The notes below the pieces were generated by a model, which saw nothing but the letters and a program-made list of their open reading frames with translations, made no database searches and was not told where the DNA came from. Below, piece by piece: positions 55,414 to 64,000 of a DNA stretch of 64,000 nucleotides (position 1 is the first letter of the stretch; each line of letters starts with the position of its first letter). The stretch is from K23-9 sp964460665 (lineage in GTDB: Bacteria; Planctomycetota; Planctomycetia; Pirellulales; Pirellulaceae): positions 26,103 through 90,102 of the forward strand of contig CAYWSL010000002.1 in the NCBI GenBank assembly GCA_964460665.1, given 5' to 3'. A program made the translations under genes and the position numbers.

Positions 55414-55431
55414 ACTGCCAGCCGATTTGCC
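55409..55431 (-). promoter_or_regulatory. Hairpin immediately downstream of the in-frame UGA
   Basis: On the minus strand GGCAAA (55431-55426) pairs with TTTGCC (55414-55409) around an 11-base loop; two more G-C pairs follow past one mismatch. It starts six bases after the UGA at 55440-55438. The position and size would suit a read-through or recoding stimulator. A match to a bacterial SECIS apical loop was not seen. Confidence 0.45.
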
Positions 55432-55437
55432 GCCCGG

Positions 55438-58152
55438 TCATGTACCGCCCGACATCGGGTCCACCAGATCGTCCGCCCATCGGTCCATTGTGTCCGACCA
55501 GAACTCGGCCTGTGCGATCGACATGCCTTGTTTGACCGGGATCTTTTGGCCCAAGTCGGTCAGCTCGTTCAACACCTCGACGTCTTTCATCTCGTCCAAC
55601 ACGTTCTTGAACTGAACCATGCGGCGACGTTCATAGTAGCTCTGCATGTCGTCCATGATGTAGGACACCGTTTGACTACTGTTCTTTTCCACGTCAGCCA
55701 AAGCAGCTAGCAGATCACGATCTTCAGCGGCCCTCTTCTTAGCCGCGCCAAAGACTGCTTTGATGCGCCCACTGATTCGGTCAGCGACCTGGTCTTGCTC
55801 GCGTGAAGCCGCCTTCAACCGTTTCACCAGCGTGCTGCCTTCCAAATTCGCTAAGACAGTGTTCAGCTCGTCGGCAACTTTCTCAAACTCGGCTAACAGA
55901 TCGGCTTGTTCTTTGATCGCTTCATCCACGGGTGGCTCTTCTGGCACCTCGCATTCCTCCGCGGTCTCTTTCGGTTTGCCTGGGCTAGCGATCGTGGTTT
56001 GCGGCAACGACAGTCGCGGTGTTCCCGGCTTTTTCGGTGCCTCGTCGTCCTTCTTTGCAATATCGTCCAACGGTTGCTGCGAAGACTCACGGTCAGCAAT
56101 GCTTGGAATCGCTGGCGTTTCCTTCTCATCGGGATCTTCGTCCTGCGGCCCTGATGGCGACATCTTGTTGTCACGACTCTTGCCAGCGTTGGGTGCGTCC
56201 GGTTTGGGCTTGGAAGGCGTGCCACGGGCGACCTTGTCGTCCGTGGAAGCTTTGCCCAGCAAGTCAGATACCGACGGCATCCGGTTGGCAGCGATGTCTT
56301 TCAAGACTTGCTGCATTTCGGCCCATTTTTCCAAATGACCGACACCGATCTCCGAATTCCGAGCCGCCATTTTCAACAGCTCTTCGCCGCTCTTGTTCAA
56401 GTTTGACAACTTGCGTCCGTTGGCGGATTCGGCACCGGCCTGCTTGCGAAGCTCGTTTCGCATCGCATCATCAGCCAACTCGGCCTCGGACATCGCACGC
56501 AGTTGCTTGTTGCGCTCGAAGAGCCGCATTTCGCGATCCCGCACGTCCAAGGCCGCGCGGTGCCATTTGCTCATTTGGTTGGTGATCCAAATCGCATGCT
56601 CTTCGGCCGTCAGCACAAAGAACGTATGCGGTGCGGAATAAACTCGCTCGCGACCTGGCAAGTAATCCTCCACCCACAGCTTCATTTCAATCGGCTGCGG
56701 ATCAATGCCCAATGACTTTGCAGAGAACGTCGCGGGCACTTGAATCGAAGATTGATCGGGACCGCCTACCGCAAGCACCTTTTCACCCTGAATCGGCTTC
56801 GTCAAACGGTCGTCCAATCCTCGCCAACTGATGCCGATTCGCTTGATGCCGAAATCGTCGGCCGACAGGGCGCGAAAGTTCAATTGTTCGCTATCCAAAA
56901 TCACGGCCTGTCGCGGCAGCTCCTGAGTCACCACGCTGGGGGCTTCGTCAACCAGCGGACGGATCATTAAGTCAAACGGTTCGCGTCCCGCCAAGCCATT
57001 GCGGTCGGTCCAAACCAATGACATCTTGTCGATCTCTTTCACGGCGACTTGATCGGATGCAAAATCGGTCAACTCGACATCGACGGGTTGGTCATTGATG
57101 GATGCCGAATCCAATTCGCGTGAAGCAGTCGCTGCTACGCGTGCTACGCTGCCTTCGACAACACTTAGCGTGCCGCCGCGGACGTCGCGATCGACGCTGT
57201 CGGGCAACTGCAAGTACTCGGGCAAGTCGACCATCGCTTTAGCCGAAACCAACTCGGGGCGAATCTTCGGATCCAACACCACGCTTTGATAAAAGTCGCC
57301 GACTCGAACCATCACGTCGGTGGGCTTTGTGCGAGGCGGAAGTTCAACTTGGTATTGGTTGCCGGAGAGCGAAACGTTGGTCGGTTGCATCCCTGGGATT
57401 TCGATGGTTGCTGTTTCGGGCTGCCAACGACTTTCGTCGGACAGCTGAATATTCCAAGTCACGTTTTCGCCGTGCGGAACAACCATCGATTCGGGCAACG
57501 GCTGTAGCTTTGTGAACGTGTACCGAGGCGTGTCCAACCACGGCGCGGCCAATCGCGCGAATGCGTTCTTTGCTGCCGGGCCAGCGACGATACCGACCAA
57601 CAGTGCGATCGCAGCGGCGACTGCCAGCACAGTCCCCCATATCTTTAGCTGGGATTTTGGTGCGGCTTCGTTTAAGTCGCGTTGCTTTGCCGACTCAGCA
57701 ACTTGTGCGATCGCCGCTTCACACAACTTTCGCGATCGGGCTTGTTCGGTTTCGCTATCGGCCAGTTCGATCACGCCTAACAGTTGGTCACCAATACTGG
57801 GTTCGCGCACGCGAAGCAATCGTGCCAACTGATCCAACGTTCGATTCTTGATGATCCACCGATGAATCACCCATGGAACGATCATCGACACGGCCAACGT
57901 GACCAAGAAGATGCCCATCCGAATCGCTTGCGGCGTGTCACGAAAGCGATCCAGCGTGAACACAACCAAGAAGGCGATTAGCAAACCGGAAACGGCAATC
58001 GCAATCGCTTCGGACAACTTCGTCGTCCAAACTCGGCTGCGAAAATCCGCCAGCTGCTTCTTCAAACTATCCGGAACGCGGAGCAACTCGGGCTGATGCC
58101 CTGCACCGGACTGCTCTCTCGCATCGGATGATTTCGGCGACACTGCACTCAT
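55438..58152 (-). CDS. DUF4175-like membrane protein of the MoxR operon, to in-frame UGA
   Basis: The 904-aa protein has three hydrophobic helices near residues 44-66, 85-105 and 168-190. A large extracytoplasmic beta-rich part follows (about 215-500). A helical, charged region (about 510-904) includes RRDVRDREMRLFERNKQLRAMSEAELADDAMRNELRKQ-type coils and a Pro/Lys-rich linker near 640-720. Similar proteins occur with MoxR/DUF58/BatA in planctomycetes; the role is unknown, probably envelope complex assembly. Its frame continues past the TGA for a further 200 codons. Start ATG at 58152. Confidence 0.8.
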   Translation of the reverse strand: MSAVSPKSSDAREQSGAGHQPELLRVPDSLKKQLADFRSRVWTTKLSEAIAIAVSGLLIAFLVVFTLDRFRDTPQAIRMGIFLVTLAVSMIVPWVIHRWIIKNRTLDQLARLLRVREPSIGDQLLGVIELADSETEQARSRKLCEAAIAQVAESAKQRDLNEAAPKSQLKIWGTVLAVAAAIALLVGIVAGPAAKNAFARLAAPWLDTPRYTFTKLQPLPESMVVPHGENVTWNIQLSDESRWQPETATIEIPGMQPTNVSLSGNQYQVELPPRTKPTDVMVRVGDFYQSVVLDPKIRPELVSAKAMVDLPEYLQLPDSVDRDVRGGTLSVVEGSVARVAATASRELDSASINDQPVDVELTDFASDQVAVKEIDKMSLVWTDRNGLAGREPFDLMIRPLVDEAPSVVTQELPRQAVILDSEQLNFRALSADDFGIKRIGISWRGLDDRLTKPIQGEKVLAVGGPDQSSIQVPATFSAKSLGIDPQPIEMKLWVEDYLPGRERVYSAPHTFFVLTAEEHAIWITNQMSKWHRAALDVRDREMRLFERNKQLRAMSEAELADDAMRNELRKQAGAESANGRKLSNLNKSGEELLKMAARNSEIGVGHLEKWAEMQQVLKDIAANRMPSVSDLLGKASTDDKVARGTPSKPKPDAPNAGKSRDNKMSPSGPQDEDPDEKETPAIPSIADRESSQQPLDDIAKKDDEAPKKPGTPRLSLPQTTIASPGKPKETAEECEVPEEPPVDEAIKEQADLLAEFEKVADELNTVLANLEGSTLVKRLKAASREQDQVADRISGRIKAVFGAAKKRAAEDRDLLAALADVEKNSSQTVSYIMDDMQSYYERRRMVQFKNVLDEMKDVEVLNELTDLGQKIPVKQGMSIAQAEFWSDTMDRWADDLVDPMSGGT

Positions 58153-58246
58153 AGGTCTTGACCCCGTAAGGTTGATTCGCAGAGTCGAACCCAGCGTGGA
58201 TTCGAATTCGGCGATGTGTTAGCGACTTGACAGTTTATCGGATTCA

Positions 58247-60439
58247 TTAGATCAGCCCCACCATTTTTCTTCCCGTCCAAAAAATGCCCAGCAGAATGAT
58301 CATCAGGGCCGCTACCAGCGGGTGACTCCACAATTGCACGCGTTTTAGCTGCTTCGGCGGCTCGGGAACCCGGCCAACCGCCTTGATAATCTCTTCGGTC
58401 GAAGCTCGTTTCAAAACACGTCCGCGAGAGACCCTTGCTAGCTCTTCGATCACCTCGGGGCGTGCAGGTTTACCTGTTTGCTCCAAAATCGCGCCTTGGA
58501 CGAACAGAGAAGCCTCCAGGGTGGTACTGGTTTCTTTGCATCGCAGCGTGACGGCATGGTTGCCCGGTTCGCTGGGCGTGAACGTTCCAGCGAAGGCGCC
58601 CCATTCATCACCGGACAATTTCATTTGCACGGTGTCAGTTCGCCCCGAAGGGGCCACGATCCGCGCTGACACGTTTCCTTTACTTAGCGGTTCGCCGCTG
58701 GTTTCCATCACGTTGGCTTTGATCGCGATCGTTTGGCGAACCTGCGGCTGTTCGGGCGAATAGTACATTCGCATCGATTCACCCTTGGCCATGTTTCGCT
58801 GATACGCCATCCATCGCACGACCTGTCCCCAAAATCGATAGTGGTACTTATCTTCGACGCCGCGACGCCATCGCCACGCTCCGTCGGTCCCCATGAACAA
58901 CACCTTGCCGGCGCCAAAGGTTCTGGTGACCAACAAAGGTAGCCGGCCGTATTCATTCGAAGCGTCTTGATGGACGGCCAACACATCGGTGCCCGCTTTA
59001 GCGCGAATCAACGGTGCGTGCCACTGAAAACCTGGTAAGTTCTCCCAGACTTCCATATTGTCGTCTTGGGTATCGGCCAGCTTGGTCAACAAACTTCGTC
59101 GGCCCAATTCCGTCAGCGCGAAGTGACTCGGTTGTCGCGATCCCCAACCGTTTGGTTGCGTGGTGTCGAAGACGACCGGCAACAAATCATCCAGCGGCGT
59201 GTCGGCAAGTGTCAAAGCGTTGCCACTCCAACCGGGCATGAACACCAATCCACTGGCCTGCTGTTCGACCAGACCCTTCAGTAAGCGGCATTGTTCTTCG
59301 GTCAACTGATCATCGTTCACGCCAACGTCGCCCAAGAACACCACGTCGTACGCGGCAAGATCCTCCAACTCCTCGGGAAAATCTTGGATGTAATCTCGGT
59401 TGCCACCACCCACCTTGCTCAATCCAGGATGAAACAACAAACAAGAAACATCAACGCCGGGGTCACGTGACAACGCATTGCGAAGGTAACGATACTCCCA
59501 TCGCGGCAACGATTCGACCACCAGAACCTTCAGCTTCTCCTCGCGAATGACGATCGGCGTGGTCTTGCTGTTGTTCTCCAGGTTCAGTTCTTCGCCATGC
59601 TCGGGAACGTCAAGCGTCAACGTGTAGTCGCCGATGTTCTCTGGCTTCCACATCACCGCGTCGCTGGTCCGCCCCATCGCGGACACGATCAGTTCTTTGG
59701 TGACTTTGACTCCGTCCGATGCAGTCAGCGTGACGATCGCAGCGTGATCGCGTGGCAAAGAGCTTTCGATCGTGAACGGAATCCGCACGGTCTTACCAAC
59801 AACACCCGACGATGGCACATCGAAACTAAGCAAATCCACATCGGGCAAACGCGTCGATTCTCCAACCGGAACCCCAAAGATCGGTATCTGCTGTAAGCGA
59901 AAACGCATCGCCATTTCGACCGGCGGCTTGCCACGATTCCAGTCGCCATCGGACGCCAACAAAACGGCTCGCAAGTTGCCGTGTTCTTTTCTGGCGGCCA
60001 ATAGGGCTTCGTGAATATCGCTTTGGCTGGCCCCTTCGCCAACAGAGAACGGCGACACAACCACATTCAGCTGATCCTTTAGTTCGTCCCATGTTTCGCC
60101 CGCCATCAGCGGAGCGATCGATTCGGCACGCGTTCGCAGCGGCGACCCAGGATCATTCAAGCCAACATCGCGTGTCGACATACTCTTGGATTGGTCCCCC
60201 AAAATCACGACCGTGGGCTTGGTCGCTGGGATGAACTGCCGAACCGTTTCCGGCTTATTCAGTAGGAAGATCGCAAAGCAAACCAGCGCCACACGCAGCA
60301 ACTCCAACCAGCCAATCGATTTCCGATAGCCGCTGTTGCTCCAAATCTTCCAAGCCAGAACGCACACAGCGATTACAGCGACAATCGAAATGAATGCCGT
60401 GTACCGTGTAATATCGAATTCAAAACCGTTCTCGGTCAT
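58247..60439 (-). CDS. Membrane protein with VWA-like DxSxS and amidotransferase-like region
   Basis: The 730-aa protein has two N-terminal helices (about 13-30 and 42-60), a MIDAS-like DQSKS near residue 83 in a VWA-type domain (about 70-200), and a beta-sandwich (about 205-295). A glutamine-amidotransferase-like fold follows (VLVVESLPRWEYRYLRNALSRDP, about 305-560), with no catalytic Cys-His pair apparent. A C-terminal helix is at about 705-725. It overlaps the BatA-like gene by four bases (ATGA), so translation is coupled. Function unknown; the cluster suggests membrane complex maturation. Confidence 0.85.
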   Translation of the reverse strand: MTENGFEFDITRYTAFISIVAVIAVCVLAWKIWSNSGYRKSIGWLELLRVALVCFAIFLLNKPETVRQFIPATKPTVVILGDQSKSMSTRDVGLNDPGSPLRTRAESIAPLMAGETWDELKDQLNVVVSPFSVGEGASQSDIHEALLAARKEHGNLRAVLLASDGDWNRGKPPVEMAMRFRLQQIPIFGVPVGESTRLPDVDLLSFDVPSSGVVGKTVRIPFTIESSLPRDHAAIVTLTASDGVKVTKELIVSAMGRTSDAVMWKPENIGDYTLTLDVPEHGEELNLENNSKTTPIVIREEKLKVLVVESLPRWEYRYLRNALSRDPGVDVSCLLFHPGLSKVGGGNRDYIQDFPEELEDLAAYDVVFLGDVGVNDDQLTEEQCRLLKGLVEQQASGLVFMPGWSGNALTLADTPLDDLLPVVFDTTQPNGWGSRQPSHFALTELGRRSLLTKLADTQDDNMEVWENLPGFQWHAPLIRAKAGTDVLAVHQDASNEYGRLPLLVTRTFGAGKVLFMGTDGAWRWRRGVEDKYHYRFWGQVVRWMAYQRNMAKGESMRMYYSPEQPQVRQTIAIKANVMETSGEPLSKGNVSARIVAPSGRTDTVQMKLSGDEWGAFAGTFTPSEPGNHAVTLRCKETSTTLEASLFVQGAILEQTGKPARPEVIEELARVSRGRVLKRASTEEIIKAVGRVPEPPKQLKRVQLWSHPLVAALMIILLGIFWTGRKMVGLI

Positions 60440-62538
60440 GCCGCCTCTCCTTCGGCTGCAGCCGACTTTGTAGCGGGTCGACCAAATCCAGTTCGCGCCG
60501 ATTCGCGATCCGTATTAAACCCACTGGAAAGACTCTTGGCGGCCGTCGCTTTGCGGCGCGGCAGACACAGGAATGCCTCGGCCAGCATCGCGACAATCAT
60601 CACGAACAAAAACAGCCGCCAGATTTCTCGGACGATGCCCGACAGGCTGCCGGCCGAATCATCCACCCGCGTGAAATCCAAACCGTTAAACAAACCGTCA
60701 AGCTGCGCTTGTGCGACCGTGTCGCGTTGGTCTTCTTTGACCGATCGATTGACGGCCAACCACTGTGCATCTTCGTCTTCACCAATTTTGTAGACACCAG
60801 ACTGGAATGCATACTCGCTAGACAGCGCGTCGGTCGGCCCCGCAACCAAACGCCAAGCGTCGGTCGGTTCGCTGATCAAACCCGCGGTTCGCTCTGTTGC
60901 CTTGCCCAATGCGGAAAGTCCCTGCGATATTGCACGTTGGATCACCACGTACAAAACGATTCCGTTGCTGGCGAACGTGGACTTGTCGCCAGCGGTGGAC
61001 GCCGTACAAAAGTAAACGCCGCCCTTGTCGGTCGTCAGACGCCCCAGCAACGGCTCCCCGCCGGTTAGCGTCGCCAATTGGCTTAGTTCGCCGTCGACTT
61101 GCGCGTACCCGCTGATTTCGATGCGGCCGACTGGCAAGCCTGTACCGCTGCGCGTTGCCGCCAGTAAGTCTTGATCGCCGCGCCAGTTTTCGACCATGAC
61201 TTTCTGATCGTCGACCGCCTGCTGCCACTGCTTCCACTGACAGCCCATGAATTCGCCGCGTGGCTGAAGCCCGCCGATCAAACTATCGGGAGGAAAGAAC
61301 AGCACTTGGCCGCCACTTTCGACATACGCCGTTACCGCACCTTTGGTCTTTTCGTCTGGCAAATCGGTTTGCCAAATCAACAACGCCGCATCGTCCAAGA
61401 TCAGTGAATCCAACTCCGCTGGCGTCACGAACTCTACATTTGCAGTCGCTTTGCCATCCGGCGAAACCGAAGCCGCAATTTGAAGCGGCATCGTTTTCGT
61501 TTGGTCTTCGCCCACCAAAACGATCCGCCGCTGCGGTGGGTCGTCAAACACAAAAAAGAACTCGTTGTCAGCCGTGTTCGAATCGACAGGAATCGACACT
61601 CGACCCCAACCACGCTCCTGGCCACTGGACAACGCCACGCGCAGATCGCGAACTTCGACTTGTTTGCCGCCCACTTCGACTTCTTGAGTGAATCGCGCAC
61701 CATCCAATTCAATTTGCACCGGTACGGTTTGAGTCGGAGCAGATTCGTCGCTGCGAGAAATCTGCATCGACATGTAAACCGCGCTCCCCTCGGGGCTCGA
61801 TTCCCTGCGGACGTTGGTGACGCGGATCGCCAAATTCGCATCTTCCGCTTCGGGATAAGCCAGCAAGTTGAAACGAACCGACTGGGGCAACTGCCCAAAC
61901 GCTTCGCGAATCGCCGACCAGTTACCGCTGTCAACGTTCCAATCGGGCGACTGCAAGTCGCTACAGATCCATACGTCGGTCGAACCAGGTTGATTGTTTT
62001 TTAAGTAGTCGACGGTCGCCTGCAGCATGCTGGGTATATCGGCGGTCGAACTGGCACCTTTCAGATCCGGCGAATCCACCAACGCATCGATTGAATCGAA
62101 TGCTCTGGGCTGCATGTCCGTGCTATCGATCAGCACCCAATTGGCTGACCCAAGTGTGCGCAGTGAATCCGCTAACTGACGGCGCCCCGTGTCCAACTTA
62201 CTGACGCCAGCCTCGCCAACTTGCTGCATGCTGGGCGACCGGTCCAGCAACAGAATGGTCGTATCACTACCACCCCCACTGAACCAACCCAACATGCCAC
62301 TGGTCAATGGCCGGCCAATGGCGAAAACCAACCCCACCAGCGCCAGTGTTCGGGCGGCAAGAATCAACCACTGCCGCAGCTTTGCGTAGCCACGCGCCAT
62401 CTGGTTGGCCTTCAGCAGGAACATCATCGCGCCCCACTGCTTGGTCTGGTAACGCCATTGATTGATCAGATGAATGATAATCGGCAGTGCGATCAGTGGT
62501 GCAAACGCAACCACCATCCAGAAATTCAGAAAGTTCAT
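60436..62538 (-). CDS. BatA/VWA membrane protein
   Basis: The 700-aa protein begins with the aerotolerance-regulator (BatA) N-terminal pattern: MNFLNFWMVVAFAPLIALPIIIHLIN, with a second helix at about 58-78. A VWA domain follows with MIDAS LLDRSPSMQQ near 97-106. The large extracytoplasmic part (about 270-640) ends in one helix (IWRLFLFVMIVAMLAEAFLCLPRR, about 637-660). It overlaps both neighbours by four bases. VWA domains bind partners via a metal ion; with MoxR ATPases they assemble or activate membrane complexes. Confidence 0.9.
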   Translation of the reverse strand: MNFLNFWMVVAFAPLIALPIIIHLINQWRYQTKQWGAMMFLLKANQMARGYAKLRQWLILAARTLALVGLVFAIGRPLTSGMLGWFSGGGSDTTILLLDRSPSMQQVGEAGVSKLDTGRRQLADSLRTLGSANWVLIDSTDMQPRAFDSIDALVDSPDLKGASSTADIPSMLQATVDYLKNNQPGSTDVWICSDLQSPDWNVDSGNWSAIREAFGQLPQSVRFNLLAYPEAEDANLAIRVTNVRRESSPEGSAVYMSMQISRSDESAPTQTVPVQIELDGARFTQEVEVGGKQVEVRDLRVALSSGQERGWGRVSIPVDSNTADNEFFFVFDDPPQRRIVLVGEDQTKTMPLQIAASVSPDGKATANVEFVTPAELDSLILDDAALLIWQTDLPDEKTKGAVTAYVESGGQVLFFPPDSLIGGLQPRGEFMGCQWKQWQQAVDDQKVMVENWRGDQDLLAATRSGTGLPVGRIEISGYAQVDGELSQLATLTGGEPLLGRLTTDKGGVYFCTASTAGDKSTFASNGIVLYVVIQRAISQGLSALGKATERTAGLISEPTDAWRLVAGPTDALSSEYAFQSGVYKIGEDEDAQWLAVNRSVKEDQRDTVAQAQLDGLFNGLDFTRVDDSAGSLSGIVREIWRLFLFVMIVAMLAEAFLCLPRRKATAAKSLSSGFNTDRESARTGFGRPATKSAAAEGEAA

Positions 62539-63446
62539 CTTGAACCTCGCTGACTGGCGCGTTGCACCAAGAAATCAGAAAGTTCACTTTCATAGGACTG
62601 GTCAATGATCACGCGGCGGTAGTCGACGCCGGTTTCTAACACCACTTTCTTGACCGCGGTCAAATACTCTTGCAGCGCGGCGTGATAGCGATCCGCGATT
62701 TCGTTGGGCTCGACAAAGATCGACGTGCCGCCTTCCATGTCCAAGAATCGTGTTGGTCGCTGAAATTTGAACCCGATTTCTTCTGGGTCCAACAGATGAA
62801 ACACTGATACATCGTGTTTGCGAAACCGCAAGTGCTCAAAACAGTCTCGCATCTGCGGCGGTTCAATGAACATGTCCGACAAAATCACAATCTGAGCACG
62901 TTGACGGACCGTTTCGGCCAGCTCATGCAGTACCGACTCAAGCCCCGTTTCGCCCTGCGGCTTGGCCTGTTCCAACGTATCCATCACCGCCGTCAAATGA
63001 GCGGGACTTCGCTTGGCGGGAACAGTCTGAATGATGTTGTCCGCCACGCAGGCTACCCCAACCGCGTCGCCTTGCTGGATGGCGACATAGCTAAGTGTGG
63101 CGGCCAATCGTCGCGCGTAATCCAGCTTGGTCATGCCAACGCTACCGAAATCCATACTTCCGCTGGTGTCGACGACCAAAACAAGACGCAGATTCGTGTC
63201 GGCCTCGAATTCTTTGACAAAAAACTTGTCGGTTCGGCCATACGCTCGCCAATCAAGTCGCCGCAAATCGTCGCCAGGCACGTACTTGCGGTACTCGGCA
63301 AATTCCACGCTTGCACCGCGATGCGGACTGGCGTGTCGGCCCGAAACGCTACCCAACATCGGCCTTCGCGACGTGAGCGGAAGCGCCGACAGGCGCGCAA
63401 CGACCTTGGGATCAAGGAAATCACGTTGCGGTCGATCAGTACTCAT
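62535..63446 (-). CDS. DUF58 family protein
   Basis: The 303-aa cytoplasmic protein has the DUF58 hallmark EYRKYVPGDDLRRLDWRAYGRTDKFFVKEFEAD (about 54-86). A VWA-like fold with the MIDAS DTSGSMD (about 96-102) follows. DUF58 proteins accompany MoxR AAA+ ATPases. ATG at 63446 is used; the frame upstream adds 12 residues without support. It overlaps the BatA-like gene by four bases. Confidence 0.93.
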   Translation of the reverse strand: MSTDRPQRDFLDPKVVARLSALPLTSRRPMLGSVSGRHASPHRGASVEFAEYRKYVPGDDLRRLDWRAYGRTDKFFVKEFEADTNLRLVLVVDTSGSMDFGSVGMTKLDYARRLAATLSYVAIQQGDAVGVACVADNIIQTVPAKRSPAHLTAVMDTLEQAKPQGETGLESVLHELAETVRQRAQIVILSDMFIEPPQMRDCFEHLRFRKHDVSVFHLLDPEEIGFKFQRPTRFLDMEGGTSIFVEPNEIADRYHAALQEYLTAVKKVVLETGVDYRRVIIDQSYESELSDFLVQRASQRGSR

Positions 63447-63557
63447 TGGCTGCGTCTTTAGATCATTCGTCTGGTAGAACACTCGGCTGGTAAAAACATC
63501 GGCTTTAGACTGCAGTCCGTCACTGTTTAGGAAACGAGCCGCATTCTGCCGGACGTC

Positions 63558-64000
63558 TTACTCCTGCGTCTCATCGACCAAGCGTTTGACGATATCACGT
63601 GCTGACACGCGTTCTGCCTGGGCGGCAAACGTCGTGATCAGCCGGTGCGTCAACACAGCAGCGGCAACGTGCTGGACATCTTCCAGACGCACCATGTAAC
63701 TGCCTTCCAAAGCAGCACGGCTCTTGGCACCCAAGATCAAGTTCTGAACCGCACGAGGACCTGCTCCCCAAGAAACCAATGGAGCCAACCAGTCCGGCGC
63801 CGTGTCTCCAGCCGGACGTGTCTTGCGAACTAAACGTGCAGCATAAGTATAAATATGATCCGGAACCGGAACGCGACGAACCAATTCCTGGTGCGAGATG
63901 ATCTCCTCGGCCGTCATCAATTGATTTAGCGTCGGAAGTTCACCACCGGTCGTCGTTCGCGCGATTTGGATTTCTTCCTCTTCGTTAGGGTAGTCCAATT
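63558..64000 (-). CDS. MoxR AAA+ ATPase, 3' part
   Basis: The frame runs off the window edge, so only the last about 147 residues are seen. They are the C-terminal lid of a MoxR ATPase: YPNEEEEIQIARTTTGGELP, then VPDHIYTYAARLVRKTR, VSWGAGPRAVQNLILGAKSRAAL and the final helix. The Walker motifs lie outside. It heads the minus-strand operon. A gap of 111 bases separates it from the DUF58 gene. Confidence 0.93.
   Translation of the reverse strand, partial: LDYPNEEEEIQIARTTTGGELPTLNQLMTAEEIISHQELVRRVPVPDHIYTYAARLVRKTRPAGDTAPDWLAPLVSWGAGPRAVQNLILGAKSRAALEGSYMVRLEDVQHVAAAVLTHRLITTFAAQAERVSARDIVKRLVDETQE

Overview
The window looks like chromosomal DNA of a marine planctomycete of the Rhodopirellula/Pirellulaceae type. 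No taxonomic search was possible. The evidence is the moderate GC content, many secreted proteins of planctomycete-typical architecture (SUMF1-domain pair, sulfatase, zinc-ribbon/DUF1559-like protein, small membrane protein with an N-terminal NPYKPP motif), Ser/Thr kinases with an ECF-like sigma factor beside one of them, and a MoxR-DUF58-BatA-type operon. Most of the window is ordinary housekeeping sequence. I found no CRISPR array, prophage, IS element, tRNA or rRNA.

Layout. 1-7.4 kb: the end of an HtrA-like protease, two tandem secreted SUMF1-domain proteins, asd, truA, a multi-pass flippase-like protein and a NYN-domain protein. 7.4-15.1 kb: a large PutA-type proline/P5C dehydrogenase on the minus strand, then serC and serA (serine synthesis) on the plus strand, then two small convergent overlapping genes. 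15.3-22.5 kb: a sulfatase, a DUF2726 gene, and the flagellar genes flhA, flhF and fliA (flhG is absent), closed by a strong terminator. 22.5-22.8 kb: 12-bp tandem repeats around a 100-N scaffold gap whose two flanks are identical over 55 bp. 23-28 kb: a lactonase-esterase fusion, a glycosyltransferase, a Ser/Thr kinase with altered motifs, and accA. 28-40 kb: a PPP phosphatase, a 603-bp gene-free region with an AT-rich tract and a strong inverted repeat, a CvpA-like protein, a DUF457/YdjM-like membrane hydrolase, dtd, argG, larB, ribF, an NrnA-like phosphoesterase, a FabZ-like dehydratase and a large secreted protein with KPADEA repeats. 40-50.8 kb: purB, ppk1, an ECF-like regulator near a membrane kinase, a YhaM-like nuclease, queC and a secreted protein. 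50.8-64 kb: one long minus-strand operon, MoxR > DUF58 > BatA/VWA > VWA-like > DUF4175-like > terpene-cyclase-fold protein > TlpA thioredoxin protein.

The most interesting observations are the following. (1) A single in-frame UGA with an immediately downstream hairpin splits what looks like one 1,105-codon gene in the MoxR operon. (2) A small beta-rich repeat module occurs about seven times in the thioredoxin-ended 960-aa protein and once in an unlinked secreted protein. (3) The oligonucleotide GGGCAGGGCAGG (or its complement) recurs about eleven times in unrelated coding and non-coding positions. (4) Several short tandem repeats and long perfect dyads lie in gene-free DNA. (5) The scaffold gap is probably artificial.
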